From: Ziziphus jujuba
Taxonomy: Eukaryota > Streptophyta > Magnoliopsida > Rosales > Rhamnaceae
Length of the DNA stretch: 64,000 bases
Reading direction: 5' to 3'
NCBI RefSeq assembly: GCF_031755915.1
Contig: NC_083381.1
Span: 5,902,501-5,966,500, forward strand
The notes beneath the pieces were generated by a model that was not told the DNA's origin, did not search any database, and worked only from the letters and a program-made list of their open reading frames with translations. The first letter of the stretch is position 1; the number at the start of each line of letters is the position of its first letter. Shown here piece by piece: positions 44,452 through 55,971 of this stretch. The position numbers and the translations under genes were made by a program.

Positions 44452-46310
44452 AATTTTTCCAGAGGGCATTTGTAGTTTCCCGATAGTTTCGTCGGTAATT
44501 TCCCGAGGGTGAACAGTCATCAATTTTTTGCAAACTTTGATACACTTTTATGAACTTTTTTGATTTTCTCTCCTTAGTACAATTATACAATCCATGTTTT
44601 GCATGTTTTTTCATTCAACACACCTTAGGGGCCTTGTGGGGTAAAAAAAATTGGCAAAACAATACGTACTGTACATCCTCGGGAAATTACCGACGAAACT
44701 GTCGGTAATTTTTCCAGGGGGCATTTGTAGTTTCCCGACGGTTTCGTCGGTAATTTCCCGAGGGTGAACAGTCATCAATTTTTTGCAAACTTTGATACAC
44801 TTTTATGAAATTTTTTGATTTTCTCTCCTTAGTACAATTATAGAATCCATGTTTTGCATGTTTTTTCATTCAACACACCTTAGGGGCCTTGTGGGGTAAA
44901 AAAAATTGGCAAAACAATACGTACTGTACAACCTCGGGAAATTATCGACGAAACTGTCGGTAATTTTTCCAGGGGGCATTTGTAGTTTCCCGACAGTTTT
45001 GTCAGTAATTTCCCGAGGGTGAACAGTTAGCTTATTTTTTGCAAACTTTGATACACTTTTATGAAATTTTTTGATTTTCTCTCCTTAGTACAATTATAGA
45101 ATCCATGTTTAGCATGTTTTTTCATTCAACACACCTTAGGGGCCTTGTGGGGTAAACAAAATTGGCAAAAAAATACGTACTGTACATCCTCGGGAAATTA
45201 CCGACGAAACTGTCGGTAATTTTTCCAGGGGGCATTTGTAGTTTCCCGACGGTTTCGTCGGTAATTTCCCGAGGGTGAACAGTCATCAATTTTTTGCAAA
45301 CTTTGATACACTTTTATGAAATTTTTTGATTTTCTCTCCTTAGTACAATTATAGAATCCATGTTTTGCATGTTTTTTCATTCAACACACCTTAGGGGCCT
45401 TGTGGGGTAAAAAAAATTGGCAAAACAATACGTACTGTACAACCTCGGGAAATTACCGACGAAACTGTCGGTAATTTTTCCAGGGGGCATTTGTAGTTTC
45501 CCGACAGTTTCGTCAGTAATTTACCGAGGGTGAACAGTTAGCTTATTTTTTGCAAACTTTGATACACTTTTATGAAATTTTTTTATTTTCTCTCCTTAGT
45601 ACAATTATAGAATCCATGTTTTGCATGCTTTTTCATTCAACACACCTTAGGGGCCTTGTGGGGTAAAAAAAATTGGCAAAATAATACGTACTGTACACCC
45701 TCGGGAAATTACCGACGAAACTGTCGGTAATTTTCCCAGAGGGCATTTGTAGTTGCCCGACAGTTTCGTCAGTAATTTACCGAGGGTGAACAGTTAGCTT
45801 ATTTTTTGCAAACTTTGATACACTTTTATCAAATTTTGGGATTTTATCTCCTTAGTACAATTATAGAATCCATGTTTTGCATGTTTTTTCATTCAACACA
45901 CCTTAGGGGCCTTGTGGGGTCCAAAAAATTGGCAAAATATGCCGCACTGTACACCCTCGGGAATTACCGACGAAACTGTCGGTAATTTTTCCAGAGGGCA
46001 TTCGTAGTTTCCCGACGATTTCGTCGGGAATTACCGAGGGTGAACAGTATACTTATTTTTTTGCAAACTTTGATACACTTTTATGAAATTTTATGATTTT
46101 CTCTCCTTAGTACAATTATAGAATCCATGTTTTGCATGTTTTTTCATTCAACACACATTAGGGGCCTTGTGGGGTCCAAAAAATTGGCAAAATATGCCGT
46201 ACTGTACACCATCGGGAATTACCGACGAAACTGTCGGTAATTTTTCCAGAGGGTATTTGTAGTTTACCGAAGATTTCCTCGGGAATTACCGATGGTGAAC
46301 AGTTATTGAC
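44452..46310 (+). repeat. ~255-bp tandem array, seven full units plus a partial one
   Basis: The marker GCATTTGTAG (with variants) recurs at 44466, 44721, 44976, 45232, 45487, 45743, 45998 and 46253, a spacing of 255 or 256 bp. Around each join is a long inverted repeat, CCTCGGGAAATTACCGACGA ... and its complement TCGTCGGTAATTTCCCGAGG, about 29 bp per arm with a spacer of about 25 bp. Units 2 and 4 are nearly identical over 183 bp (44687-44869 versus 45198-45380), and units 2+3 resemble 4+5, so a 511-bp dimer has been duplicated. The 60-codon minus-strand ORF in the units is incidental. Confidence 0.95.
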
Positions 46311-46826
46311 AAGAGAATCATGTACAAAAACTAAAAACAAAATCTGAATATGGAAGAAATTGGATCCTTTCACAAATATGGAAGTTTCCTTTTTTTTTTT
46401 TTTTCTTTTTTGTTTATTACATTTTGGTATCTTTTTTTCTACAAAAATCCAGCTGAACACAACTCTATAATTCCTATGTTCCAAGATTATGTATAAGATT
46501 CGAAACATATTGGATACAAAGTCCTACAAGGTAGCAGACATGGCAAGACTTTGCTGGCATACCTCATGCTGAACCAGAATCCTGATATCCCAAACAAAAA
46601 TATATAAAAGAAAGAAAAAATTTGTGAAAAATTAAGTGAAAATTCAAACTCCAATGCCTGTTATCAACTGGCCCAGCGTGAAGGATTCTTTTCACATATA
46701 CCAGGTTAGGCCATCTGCCTCTGTGCTAATAAGCCTTTGCAATTCAAATTTTTTTATGATGCTGAAGAATGATGCCTAAAATTCACACAGCAGCATGCAT
46801 CTCTAGCCATCTTTGTGCTAAGATTT

Positions 46827-48247
46827 TCAAATTTGTTCAGAATGCTTTGAAGCAACCTGTGTGTCCACTGTTCTTGTGTCATGCTTTCTCTTGCTTCGTC
46901 TCTTTGTAGGATGCTTTACAGCATGCTCTTGGATGCCCAACACTACATTTTCATTGGTAGGGAGTTCAGGAGGGGCATCAGGCCATGGTGTGCGTTTTGA
47001 TGGTACATTGACCTCCAGAGGAGGATCAATTATCCATCTGTAAAGAGACCACACTAATGTCAAATGCATGTGCATAGGAAGAGATTCTGCTAAATGAATT
47101 TTAATTAAATAGGCAATTGACTGTCATGATTTTTGTGTGTCAATGATATATATTGAAATTTAGATGGCTTGATGAGGGGTGGGGGGAAAAAAAGCATTTC
47201 CATATGACAAAATTATTGACTAAAGATAAACATTTGCTGAACCAAAGTAAAATAAAAAGAAGCATGCTACATAAAATCATAGTACAATTATATAAGTCAA
47301 TTGTTTAAAGGATTGTAGTCAAATTGCAAGTAAGAAAGCCCTTGGGAATGAGGTCAGAGGACTGAACAGAAATACATTGAAATGCCACACCAATACCACT
47401 TGACCACTTGAAACAATGCAATGACATTCACTTGAAAAGAGAAGTTGAGCATCATTGTCACATTCACAGGTAGGTTACTAATTTTAAGTTCTACCCATGT
47501 GTGATATTCAAAATCACAATTTCACAGCCACAATTTTATGCTTTGAAAATAAATTAGAGACGCATAGTACTTAGAAATTGAAGGATATAACAGCAGAAAG
47601 TTTAACATGACAAGATTATTACAAAACATTTCTACCAATTGTATATGATCATTGGCACTGTTGACTCCATCTATGCTTCAAATTTTTTAAACAACCATGA
47701 CAGCTTTCAGAATGCAAAAACCATATGCACTATAAAATGGAAAATGGATTGGAGACACAATAGGAAAGAAGATATGGTACCTGTAGGGCCAAACCATAAC
47801 CGCCATTCACATCTTGCTCGAAATAAAGTAACTGGAAAATAAAGCAATTAGATTATAAATTTAATGTCACACCAGCAACACAAAAGAAAATGCAGATGCA
47901 GAGAGAGAGAGAGAGAGAGTTCATAGTCATCAAACATGGTATATAAACAATTTAAATGCAAAAATATGAAATATACATACCTTAAATTTGCTTTGTGCAT
48001 TTGAAGTAACTCTTTCTACAATACCACACTCGGCTTGTTGCTTGTTGATCGTAACACCAAAGAAATGAGCATTTTGCTTATCCACCTGCAACAAAACAAA
48101 ATCAACCAAACGGAAAATTCCAGAAAGAATGAAAGTCCATGATAACAAACATGAAAGCACCTTTCCACTAACTGATGACAGAATGGAATGTATCCCTACT
48201 TGGCTGTACTCCATCCAGCATCATATCATCATACATATCTCTCAGCA
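46827..48247 (-). pseudogene. Minus-strand gene patchwork in the Pack-MULE (PPR-like piece and unknown exons)
   Basis: From the right end inward, 48247-48160 reads RHFLLRDMYDDMMLDGVQPS then RDTFHSVIS-stop-WKGA, resembling a pentatricopeptide repeat (family: FHSLI.GTMKGA) with one in-frame TAG. Exon-like 48085-47981 (VDKQNAHFFGVTINKQQAEC..., then VTSNAQSKFK) and 47831-47781 (LLYFEQDVNGGYGLALQ) have GT...AG borders and join in phase 0. A last block, 47037-46827, is open in the frame WIIDPPLEVNVPSKRTPWPD but does not join the previous exon in phase (MDN-stop results). I do not recognise the later exons. A GC-rich 5' UTR-like segment at 48400-48560 faces inward from the right TIR. Confidence 0.45.
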
Positions 48248-48641
48248 AGAAATGCCTACCACCACCGTTATTTAAAAAAAAAAAAAAAAACCAGAACACA
48301 ACTTTCACAATTTCTCTTTCACAATTTCTCCCAAAAAAAAAAAATTCCCAACACCACTAACAGAAAATCAAAATTAGAGCTGTTGCCTACTTGTTGCTTC
48401 TGCTTCTGCTCCTAGGGCTCTCTAAAATCCTGCAGTTTTCTCTCTGAGTCGCCTCTTCACCATCTCCTTCAAAACGCGCAGTCTCCACGCTTACAATCCG
48501 GCCGATTCATGAAAGGAAACAGAGGGCTCCTAAGGTCTGGTTATGGATAAAGAGATGGAGGGGAAAAGTCGAAGAAAGGAAAGAAAAAAACATATAAAAA
48601 AAAAAAACACATAAGGGTATTTTGGGATTTTAAAAGATTGG

Positions 48642-48723
48642 AGGGGTAGATCAAAAAAGAAATGAATTGAGGGGGCAAAATTCATGAAGCTCGGTCCTAT
48701 GGGGGTATTGGGCCAAATTCCCC
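48642..48723 (-). repeat. Pack-MULE right TIR (82 bp)
   Basis: Exact inverted copy of 40149-40230, beginning AGGGGTAGATCAAAAAAG and ending CCAAATTCCCC. Confidence 0.95.
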
Positions 48724-48732
48724 TTTAGTTTA
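48724..48732. repeat. Right 9-bp target-site duplication of the Pack-MULE
   Basis: TTTAGTTTA, identical to 40140-40148. Confidence 0.92.
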
Positions 48733-48746
48733 ATATTGTTGTAACT

Positions 48747-48797
48747 TAAAAATAAAAAAATAAAAAAATAAAAAAATAAAAAAATAAAAAAATAAAT
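48747..48797 (+). repeat. (TAAAAAAA)n microsatellite
   Basis: Six or so 8-bp units of T plus seven A, just outside the Pack-MULE. It may be the 3' tail of a SINE split by that element. Confidence 0.9.
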
Positions 48798-50644
48798 CAA
48801 TTTTAGTTGTTCTGTAAAAATAGTTGTTAAATATTTGGTAAAATATTATTTTATAATTATTATATGATTAGAAATTAAAATTTAAGTGTTCAGTAAATAA
48901 TAGTGTTTGACTGATCTTATATATAATAATCAAAAATAAATTATTTATTATGATCTCTTTATTTATAATATTATATTTTTGTTAATATATATAACATAAA
49001 TTACTAAATATTTACACAATTTTTTTCATCACTTATAGTAAATGTTAACCCAAATATATATATATATATATACAAAGTAAATTTAAAAAAAGAATAAAAA
49101 TTCTGATCATAACATTACTGAACAAAATATAATAGAAATAGAATAAAAAAAATGGTATTAACATTTTAATAAAAGATAAAATTAGTATTTTAATTTTGTA
49201 GAGAAAAAATAAAATCAAAATTTCAAAAATTAATTTTTTTTTAACTATTTCTCAAAAAATTCAAAAATTCTAATTATATAAAAATTTAATAATTTTTAGA
49301 TTCTCTAATAATCAATTTTGAAATTTTAAAATTTATCCCAAATAGCGGAGGGAAAAAAAAAACAATTTTAGGGTTAGTTATCCAAGTCAATACATCAAAT
49401 TAATGTAGTGCTTTTTTTTTTTCTTATTTGACAGATGAAAAGTTTTTTTTTTTAAATAAAAAAAATATTTGGCAAGAATTAATAAGTGTTTATTAATAAA
49501 AAAAAAAATTTTTTTTAAATTGTTTAAAAAAAATCTAATTTTTAAATTTGTTTTAGAAAATTTTTTTTCTTTTTAATTTATATAGAAACCAAAATATTTA
49601 ATATAATTTTTTTATTTATAATTAAATATTTATTAATTTTTTAATAGATTTAGGATATAAAACTTTACACGTTAAAGCCGTACTTTTATACAAACACTTG
49701 ACATAACTCAGAAAACTTAATTTAAGACCTCTTTGTCATATTTGAAGAAGCTATTTTTTAAAACTCATATCCGGCAACCTCTAAGTTCACCGGTGGTCAA
49801 ACTTTTTGTTAACTCTTCCGGTCATGCTTTGCCACATAGCCGACACCATTGGATTCAGAATCCGATGATCTACGCCTTCCTCTCAGCTTCAAACCACACA
49901 TCCGTCTTCTAAAATATAAGCCATCCACTATGCTCATCCCCTTCCTCTTTGTTTATATATTTGTTATATATTTTTTGCTCCGACTCATTAGTATTTGCTC
50001 AGTTGCGCAAGTGAAGAATCCGAAAACAGCAAATCCCATTACTAGTGAAAGTGAAAGAGCACATTAATTTTCTTTTTGTCTTTCACAGTAAGCGTTTGTT
50101 TGAAAGGCTAAGCTTTGTCTAGTTTGGTTGATTATTGTAGCTGGGATGTTGGTGGTTCAAGTTATGGTAGATGATAGATGGATCAGAATCGAAATCATCG
50201 GATCATCAGCCAGTTGGTAGTACTGTTTTGAACCCATCATCATCATTGGAAGGTGGCACCATTGGATTCAATTCCTTTGCCAGAGTTGGAATTTTCTTGA
50301 GAAAATGCTGAAGGAAAAGGATCGCGAAAGAAGATGAAGAATATTAATTTAATATATTAACCTTTAACTTTTAACTTTCATCATTCATGTGGGATAAATT
50401 TGTCATTCTAAGTCTCATGCCAACTATATGTAATTATTAAGGATAATTTGATCTTTCAATAAAAAGTATAATGTCGTATCATTTTCATATTTATGTGTTT
50501 AAATTGAAAAAAAGTCATATGCCATTTGTCTTTTTAAGGTCTATTATGGTACGTTTGGCACGTAGCATATGTTACTGTACAGCATTAAATGGTGTAATTT
50601 TCCTTTTGAACCACAGTAAAATTGATGCAGGATCCACTTATAAT

Positions 50645-50776
50645 ACCTCTATACTATGCTATTTAAATCCAACAGAGCATGAGTTTAAATTGTATAAGAA
50701 ACTCTCTCATACTTCTACACTGTGCTATTTAAATCCAACGGGGCATGGGTTTAAATTGAATAAGAAACTCCCTCCA
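50645..50776 (+). repeat. 66-bp tandem duplication within an open frame
   Basis: Copies 50645-50710 and 50711-50776 encode TSILCYLNPTEHEFKLYKKL and TSTLCYLNPTGHGFKLNKKL, 22 codons each. The 119-codon frame (50471-50830) has no other support and lies in MITE-like sequence, so I list the repeat and not a gene. Confidence 0.85.
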
Positions 50777-50848
50777 GCAGCAACTTGGGCACATCTGTTT
50801 TGCACCCAAACTGATTCTTTTCAATCGTGAAAATAAAAATAAAAAGCT

Positions 50849-50849
<1 letters not shown>

Positions 50850-50897
<48 letters not shown>
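50850..50897 (+). repeat. T homopolymer (48)
   Basis: An uninterrupted run of 48 T; its length is sensitive to sequencing error. Confidence 0.9.
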
Positions 50898-51081
50898 CTA
50901 TCAACAAGAAATACCTTCTTTTTTTCCAATTTTGGTTGGCTAGGCATAAAATATGGAAAAATTCAAATAGCTATTTTATTTTTTTCTTTCATTTTCTTAT
51001 TTTACTTCTCACTTCTTTTTTTACACAAATAACTACTTTTTTATTTCTTTTATTTTTTTCTAATTTATTAGTTGTTAATTT

Positions 51082-51361
51082 TGTGATTCTTTGATCATGA
51101 AAAACACATATAAGCAACACAAAAAAATAAAAATAAAAAGATAAAAGAACGAAAATTTGAGAAGAAAATATTGTATTACTATCTTTGAAATTAGTACATA
51201 AAAAAACTTCTCTAAAACTCTCTCTTAGAGTCTAAAAAAAAACCTGTATTGTCTCTAATCAGTGTGTTGTATACAAGACTGAAAAAATTAAGCATTTATT
51301 TATAATGCTCTAGGGTTGAACCCTAATGGGTCAGGCTTTAGGAGAAGGCTGGACCCCCACA
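51082..51361 (-). repeat. Copia-2 3' LTR
   Basis: It aligns with 1005-1293 and 5340-5612: TTTGTGATTCTTTGATCA near the left border, a TATTTATA block in the centre, and the end at CCCCCACA beside the purine tract complement. Confidence 0.75.
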
Positions 51362-51398
51362 ATTCTCCCCCTCCAACAACACATCAAAAACTTAATGG

Positions 51399-54300
51399 TC
51401 ACTTACCATCTATACCAGCTATATCTTTACATAGCTTCAACTTCTCTGGTATGATAATATTTGTAAACATATCTGCTGGATTCTCCTTTATGTGAATATT
51501 CACAAATTTGAGCAATTTATATTCTATCACATGGCATATCCAATGATAGTGGATATCTATGTGCTTTGTCCGGAAATGATACGTTGAGTTCTTACTTAAA
51601 TCCATAGCACTCTGACTGTCATAATGTATTTTATAGTCCTTCTGCTTGATAACCAGTTCATGGAGTAAAGGCTTTAACTACAATATTTTTTTATTGGCTT
51701 CTGCTGCAACGACGTACTTTGCTTCTGTTGTAGATAAAGCTATACACTTTTGTAATCTTAATTGCCATGACACAGTTCCTCCAGCAGAAGTGTAAAGATA
51801 ACCTGAAATGGATTTTTTATTATTAACGTCTCCGACCATATCTGCATCTGTATAGTTTTGTAGAACTGAATCACCTCCTCTGTAACACAAGCATACTTTT
51901 GATGTGCCCTTAACTTATCTGAGAATCCACTTGACTGCTTCACAGTGTTCTTTTTCAGGATTTGAAAGAAATTTGCTCATGATACTAATTGTATGAGCAA
52001 TGTTCGATCTGGTACAAACTATTGCGTATATCAGACTTCCCACCACTGAAGAATAAGGCTCTGAAGCCATCTCTGCTATCTCTACTTGCTTAACTTGAAA
52101 TGGTTTGCTAGTAGAATGCTGATTGGTTTAACTTTATTCATGCCAATTTCTTTATTACTTTTTTGACATACTTCTCCTAAGATAGTTATAACTTGTGATT
52201 CTTCCTATCTCGCGATATTTGCATTGCCAAAATCTAGTGAGCTAATCCCAAGTCCTTCATATCAAATGACTTGGAAAGTTTCTTCTTCAGCTGATTAATT
52301 TTCATTACATCTTGTCCAACGATCAATATGTCATCAATATATAGCAAAAGTACAATGAAGTTTCCACATGAAAATCTCTTATTAGAAACACATTGGTCTG
52401 CAACAGTCTTCTTGTATTCTTGACTCATCATAAAAGAGTAGAATTTCTTATACCACTGCCTAGGTGCTTAAGGCCATATAAGGTCTTCTTCAGCTTGCAA
52501 ATTAGATTCTCTTTCCCTAAAACCTCAAAATCTTCTGGATGCTTCACATAAATCTCTTCATGTAGATCACCATGAAGGAATGATGTTTTCACATCCATCT
52601 ACTTAAGCTCTAGGTGTAAATAGGCTACTAAACCAAGAATAACTCGTATTGAAGTCATCTTTACCACTGGTGAAAAAATCTCATCAAAATCTATTCCTTT
52701 CTTTTATAGGAAGCTTTTGATGACCAATCGAGCTTTATGCTTTACCAACCGTTTGCTGCCATCTTTATTGAGCTTGAACACCCATATATACTTCAGTGCC
52801 TTCTTTCCTTTTGGAAACTTAACCAACTTATAGGTATGGTTCTTTTGCAAAGACTTCATCTCATCTTTCATTGCATATAGCTATTTTTCTTTGTCTTGAT
52901 TAGAATTAGCTTCCTGAATATTCTATAGCTCACTCTCTTCAGTAAGCAGAATATATTAAAATTCTGGATATCTTCTTGATAGAATACGGCATTGTTTAGA
53001 TCTTCGTAGATGTATAACCATCATTTGACTACTGTGATAGTCCTGCAGCTTCTGGTGTTTGAGTCTTTTCTTGCTCAACGACTTCTTCTCTCTCCTATTT
53101 TGCTTTTGGTAATTCCCTATACATCTCGTTGTCATCTATGGTGGGTTGTGTTGGTGCTAGATCAGGAACAAAATCATAGACATTAGTACTAGAAGACTTC
53201 ATGGGCTTCTCAATGTCTTCTATAGTCTGGTTTTTATGAAATACTACATCCCTGCTTCTAATAACCTTCTTTACCTTTGGATCCCATAATCTATATCTGA
53301 ATTCTTCATCTCCATATCCAATAAAGATGCATGGAGTAATCCTTGCGTCGAGCTTCTGTCTGAGCTCCTCGGATACGTATGCAAAGGCTAAACATCTAAA
53401 TACTCTTAAATGAGAGTAAGATGGATTCTTACTAGACCACACTTTTTCTGGAATTTCAAAATTCAGTGGTACTGATGGCGGTATGTTAATTAAATAGCGG
53501 ATGGCACAAACAGCTTCTCCTCAGAATGGCTTTGGCAGCTTAGCCATATTGATCATGCTTTTGACCTTCTCCATAATTGTCCAATTCATTATCTCGGCTA
53601 CATCATTATTTTGTGGGGTGCAAGGGACCATCTTCTCATACCAAATATCCTGTTCTCTACAATAACCATCAAATTCTTGAGAAGTATACTCACCTCTATT
53701 ATCTAAGTGAAGACACTTATGCTTTTTTTTTGGTCTCACGCTTTACCATGGTATGAAAATCTTTGAAGTAATCTAAAACTTGATCCTTCATCTTCAAGAA
53801 ATAAACTCACACCTTCTGAAAAGCATCATCTATAAAGGTCATGAAGTATTTATTACCACCTAAAGATTCTCCTCCAAAGAACCACAAACATTAGAGTGCA
53901 CTAGACTAAGCAAGTCTATCTTTCTCGTTGAAGAAGACTTAAATGGGACTCTGTGTTGCTTACCATATAAACAGTCTCTTGTGCCATAGATTTTAAGATA
54001 CCTCGCATTCTGTAATGTTGGGGCTATCTACACAAATCTTCACATGAGTCTTGTAAAGTGTAACACAAATATGTCCTCAAGCGACAACCATAGTACATTT
54101 TGACATTTTCCATGTATCATTGTAAAAGTGGTTGCCAAAGCCTTTCTTATCAAAAGCTATATCGGACATCCTTCAAAGTAATTATGTGTCCAACGTTGGT
54201 TTTTATTTGAACATTTCTAGTTCCAACAACTTATGAAACTATTATTTCCCATCTTCATTGTGCCAAAGTCTCATACTTTGCATGTTTTGAAAAACTCTAC

Positions 54301-54594
54301 TTGTGAAGTAACATAGTAGGATGCTGCAGTATCAACTATCCATTCGACTTATAGACTTGAAATGTGAAGGCATTTCTTCATGTATGTAACAATATGCTCC
54401 TTCTCCTTTGACAGTGACCAAAGTTTCACCATCCTTCTTCAACTAATTACTTTTTTGTCTTTGCTCTCATAACATCTTCTTACAGTACTTTTTCAAATGA
54501 CCTTTTCAGCCATAATAATAACACCTATATGTTGGCCTCCTTCCATCTATGGATCTACTTCTACTTTTGCTCCTGCCTCTTCCTTTGTAATTTT
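51399..54594 (-). pseudogene. Copia-2 gag-pol polyprotein, degenerate
   Basis: Read on the minus strand: zinc-knuckle remnant CYYYG-stop-KGHLKKYC (about 54540-54490; the second Cys is Tyr); protease-like DTAASYYVTSQVEFF (about 54330); integrase core CLHLDNRGEYTSQEFDGYC and TPQNNDVAEIMNWTIMEKV (53521-53739, consensus PQHNGVAERMNRT). Then come the integrase C-terminus and linker PSYSHLRVFRCLAFAYVSEE to KPMKSSSTNVYDFVPDLAP (53095-53442), RT LLLYIDDILIVGQDV (52234-52431) and RNase H TDADMVGDVNNKKSISGYLY with LSTTEAKYVVAAEA (51678-51890). The C-terminus ENPADMFTN is at 51399-51605. Stops and shifts between blocks make it inactive. Confidence 0.9.
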
Positions 54595-55573
54595 TCATGC
54601 CATTCTCCAAACAAGTCCAAATCAAACCCAAAGTAAAACCAGCTTTCGAAGTTTCAAAGCCCGTTTACTCATTTTGGCCCAACTATATAAAATCCCAATC
54701 ATAAAATTCTCTTTTTCGTTTCACTTTCTTCTTCAATCATTTTGATTTTCTCTGTTTTTTTTTTCTCCCCTTTTTATTTTCCTTTTGGTCTTTGCAATTT
54801 CATTCTCATTTTCATTTTCCTTTATAGAAGATTATCATAATTCCAAGACAAAAGACAGGTATTTCATTCTCTTCTCGTTTTTTATTGTTGAAATTAAATC
54901 TTGCAATTTATCTTAGGAAGATATCAATGATGCTAAGATCATATGCGATACAAATATTTTGTGACAACTTTTTGTTTAATAAAAGTATAATAATAATTAT
55001 GAGTTTTTAAGATTTTACTTATATTTTCCATGATCATTTTTTAATTTTTTGTGTTTCTTTTAGTTAATATATAAATTCATCAATGGTTTAATCTCATCAT
55101 AATAGACTAGAATAAAAATAAATTGTTTATATATTAATTAGTTTTAAAATTATTTATTCTTAGTATATAGCTAAAGACAACTCAATATTGATGGGTCTAT
55201 CAAGAAACTTTTGAAAGGATAAAGTTAGGATCCAATTAGGAATGGTAACAGTTGTTATTTTTCTAGATCTTCTGCTAATCTAGGAGTTAAAAGTGTTTTT
55301 GCTTCTGAATTATATTATGAGATTTACATATTAGGCTTAATCTAGCTTGGAATAAAATAATTAATTTCTTTATGTTTATTAATAATTTATAACACTCTAT
55401 TTTAAAATTGGATTATGCTAAAGAGATTTAAAAATATTAATTTAAAAACTTTTTAATTAAAACTTTTTCAAATTAATTAAAAATTATCAAACACTCAAAT
55501 TTTAAACTAAACATGTGCATCGCAAGTGGCCATACCTAGTTCATAAAAATTTATGTAGAAGTACTACAATATG
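54595..55573. other. AT-rich intergenic DNA
   Basis: This follows the truncated Copia-2. The pyrimidine-rich part at 54690-54840 looks like a 5' UTR or LTR fragment, but no coding sequence is recognised. Confidence 0.45.
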
Positions 55574-55657
55574 CTAATTATTACCGCTGATGTCGTCAAT
55601 AGATTCTACAATATCTAAGCCAATATCAACGGCTTGAATTGCTCCCTCCGTTTTGTT
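55574..55657 (-). pseudogene. Orphan terminal exon of an EF-hand/CaaX gene paralogue
   Basis: A 28-codon exon preceded on the minus strand by TTTTCAG. It begins NKTEGAIQAVDIGLDIVESI and is homologous to the last exon of the gene at 59573-61316 (NKREGANEAVVMGLGIAKFI). A 5-bp net deletion near the end shifts the frame, so it stops as ...ISGNN instead of reaching the CSIM prenylation box. The matching first exon with the EF-hands is absent from the expected position (about 55690-56560), although duplicated promoter-side sequence follows at 56560. It is therefore a decayed duplicate. Confidence 0.75.
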
Positions 55658-55936
55658 CTGAAAACATGTAACCAGAGAGCAATAAAAAAAGTCATGCATC
55701 TAAAATCAACCATATAATTATTTAACCCAAAAGAAACGAAAAAACAATAAAAGCAAAAAAAATATCAAATTATATTTTGCATGTGTAAAGTACATGATAT
55801 ATATATATATACATATATATTTTTATATTTTTTCTGCGTTATCCAGAATTATTGTGTGTAAGGCGTCTGCAGATGCCTTTTTTTAAGTATGCCATCAAAT
55901 CCCAGGGCAATTTTTTGATATAGTGAGTACACATTC

Positions 55937-55971
55937 TTTTTTTTTTTTTTTTTGGGGGGGGGGGGGGGGGG
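55937..55971 (+). repeat. T17-G18 homopolymer junction
   Basis: A run of 17 T followed directly by 18 G, in the region where the EF-hand exon of the left duplicate is missing. The G run could form a quadruplex. Its length is sensitive to assembly error. Confidence 0.9.

Larger units (their letters stand above)
40149..48723. mobile_element. Pack-MULE, 8,575 bp, perfect 82-bp TIRs and 9-bp TSD
   Basis: The first 82 bp (40149-40230, starting GGGGAATTTGGCCCAATACC) are the exact reverse complement of the last 82 bp (48642-48723). The flanking TTTAGTTTA duplication is perfect. Nine-base TSDs with long TIRs starting in G are the hallmark of Mutator-like elements. No MURA-type transposase is visible. 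Instead the element holds host-like sequence: an intact mS41 gene, a two-exon coiled-coil frame, a 255-bp tandem array and a minus-strand patchwork with a PPR-like piece. Identical TIRs imply a recent insertion. It interrupts a short AT-rich, possibly SINE-derived, target. Confidence 0.9.
48798..51080. other. AT-rich intergenic DNA
   Basis: No confident gene. A less AT-rich piece at 49750-50330 has short open frames (for example a hydrophobic segment SLFVYIFVIYFLLRLI in frame at about 49940-49990) without a recognisable family. A 66-bp tandem duplication and a T48 tract are listed separately. Confidence 0.5.
51082..54594 (-). mobile_element. Ty1/copia retrotransposon, 5'-truncated (Copia-2)
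   Basis: Same family and orientation as Copia-1. The 3' LTR is 51082-51361 (TGTGATTCTTTGATCA...CCCCCACA), followed by ATTCTCCCCCTCC, the complement of the polypurine tract. Internal sequence then runs, on the minus strand from high to low coordinates, through the zinc knuckle, protease, integrase, RT and RNase H. The element stops at about 54594 within gag, so the gag N-terminus and 5' LTR are missing. Coding blocks are better preserved than in Copia-1 but still frameshifted. Confidence 0.9.

Noticed and set aside
44687..45380. Two identical 60-codon minus-strand ORFs
   Set aside because: Their identity comes from the tandem array; the frame covers the hairpin and spacer and has no protein features.
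44452..46310. CRISPR-like or plasmid-type repeat array
   Set aside because: The units are 255 bp and contiguous with no unique spacers, in plant nuclear DNA. It is a tandem satellite-like array.
49849..50067. 72-codon frame with a hydrophobic segment
   Set aside because: It uses a non-ATG start, has no family signature, and neighbouring sequence shows no continuing exons.
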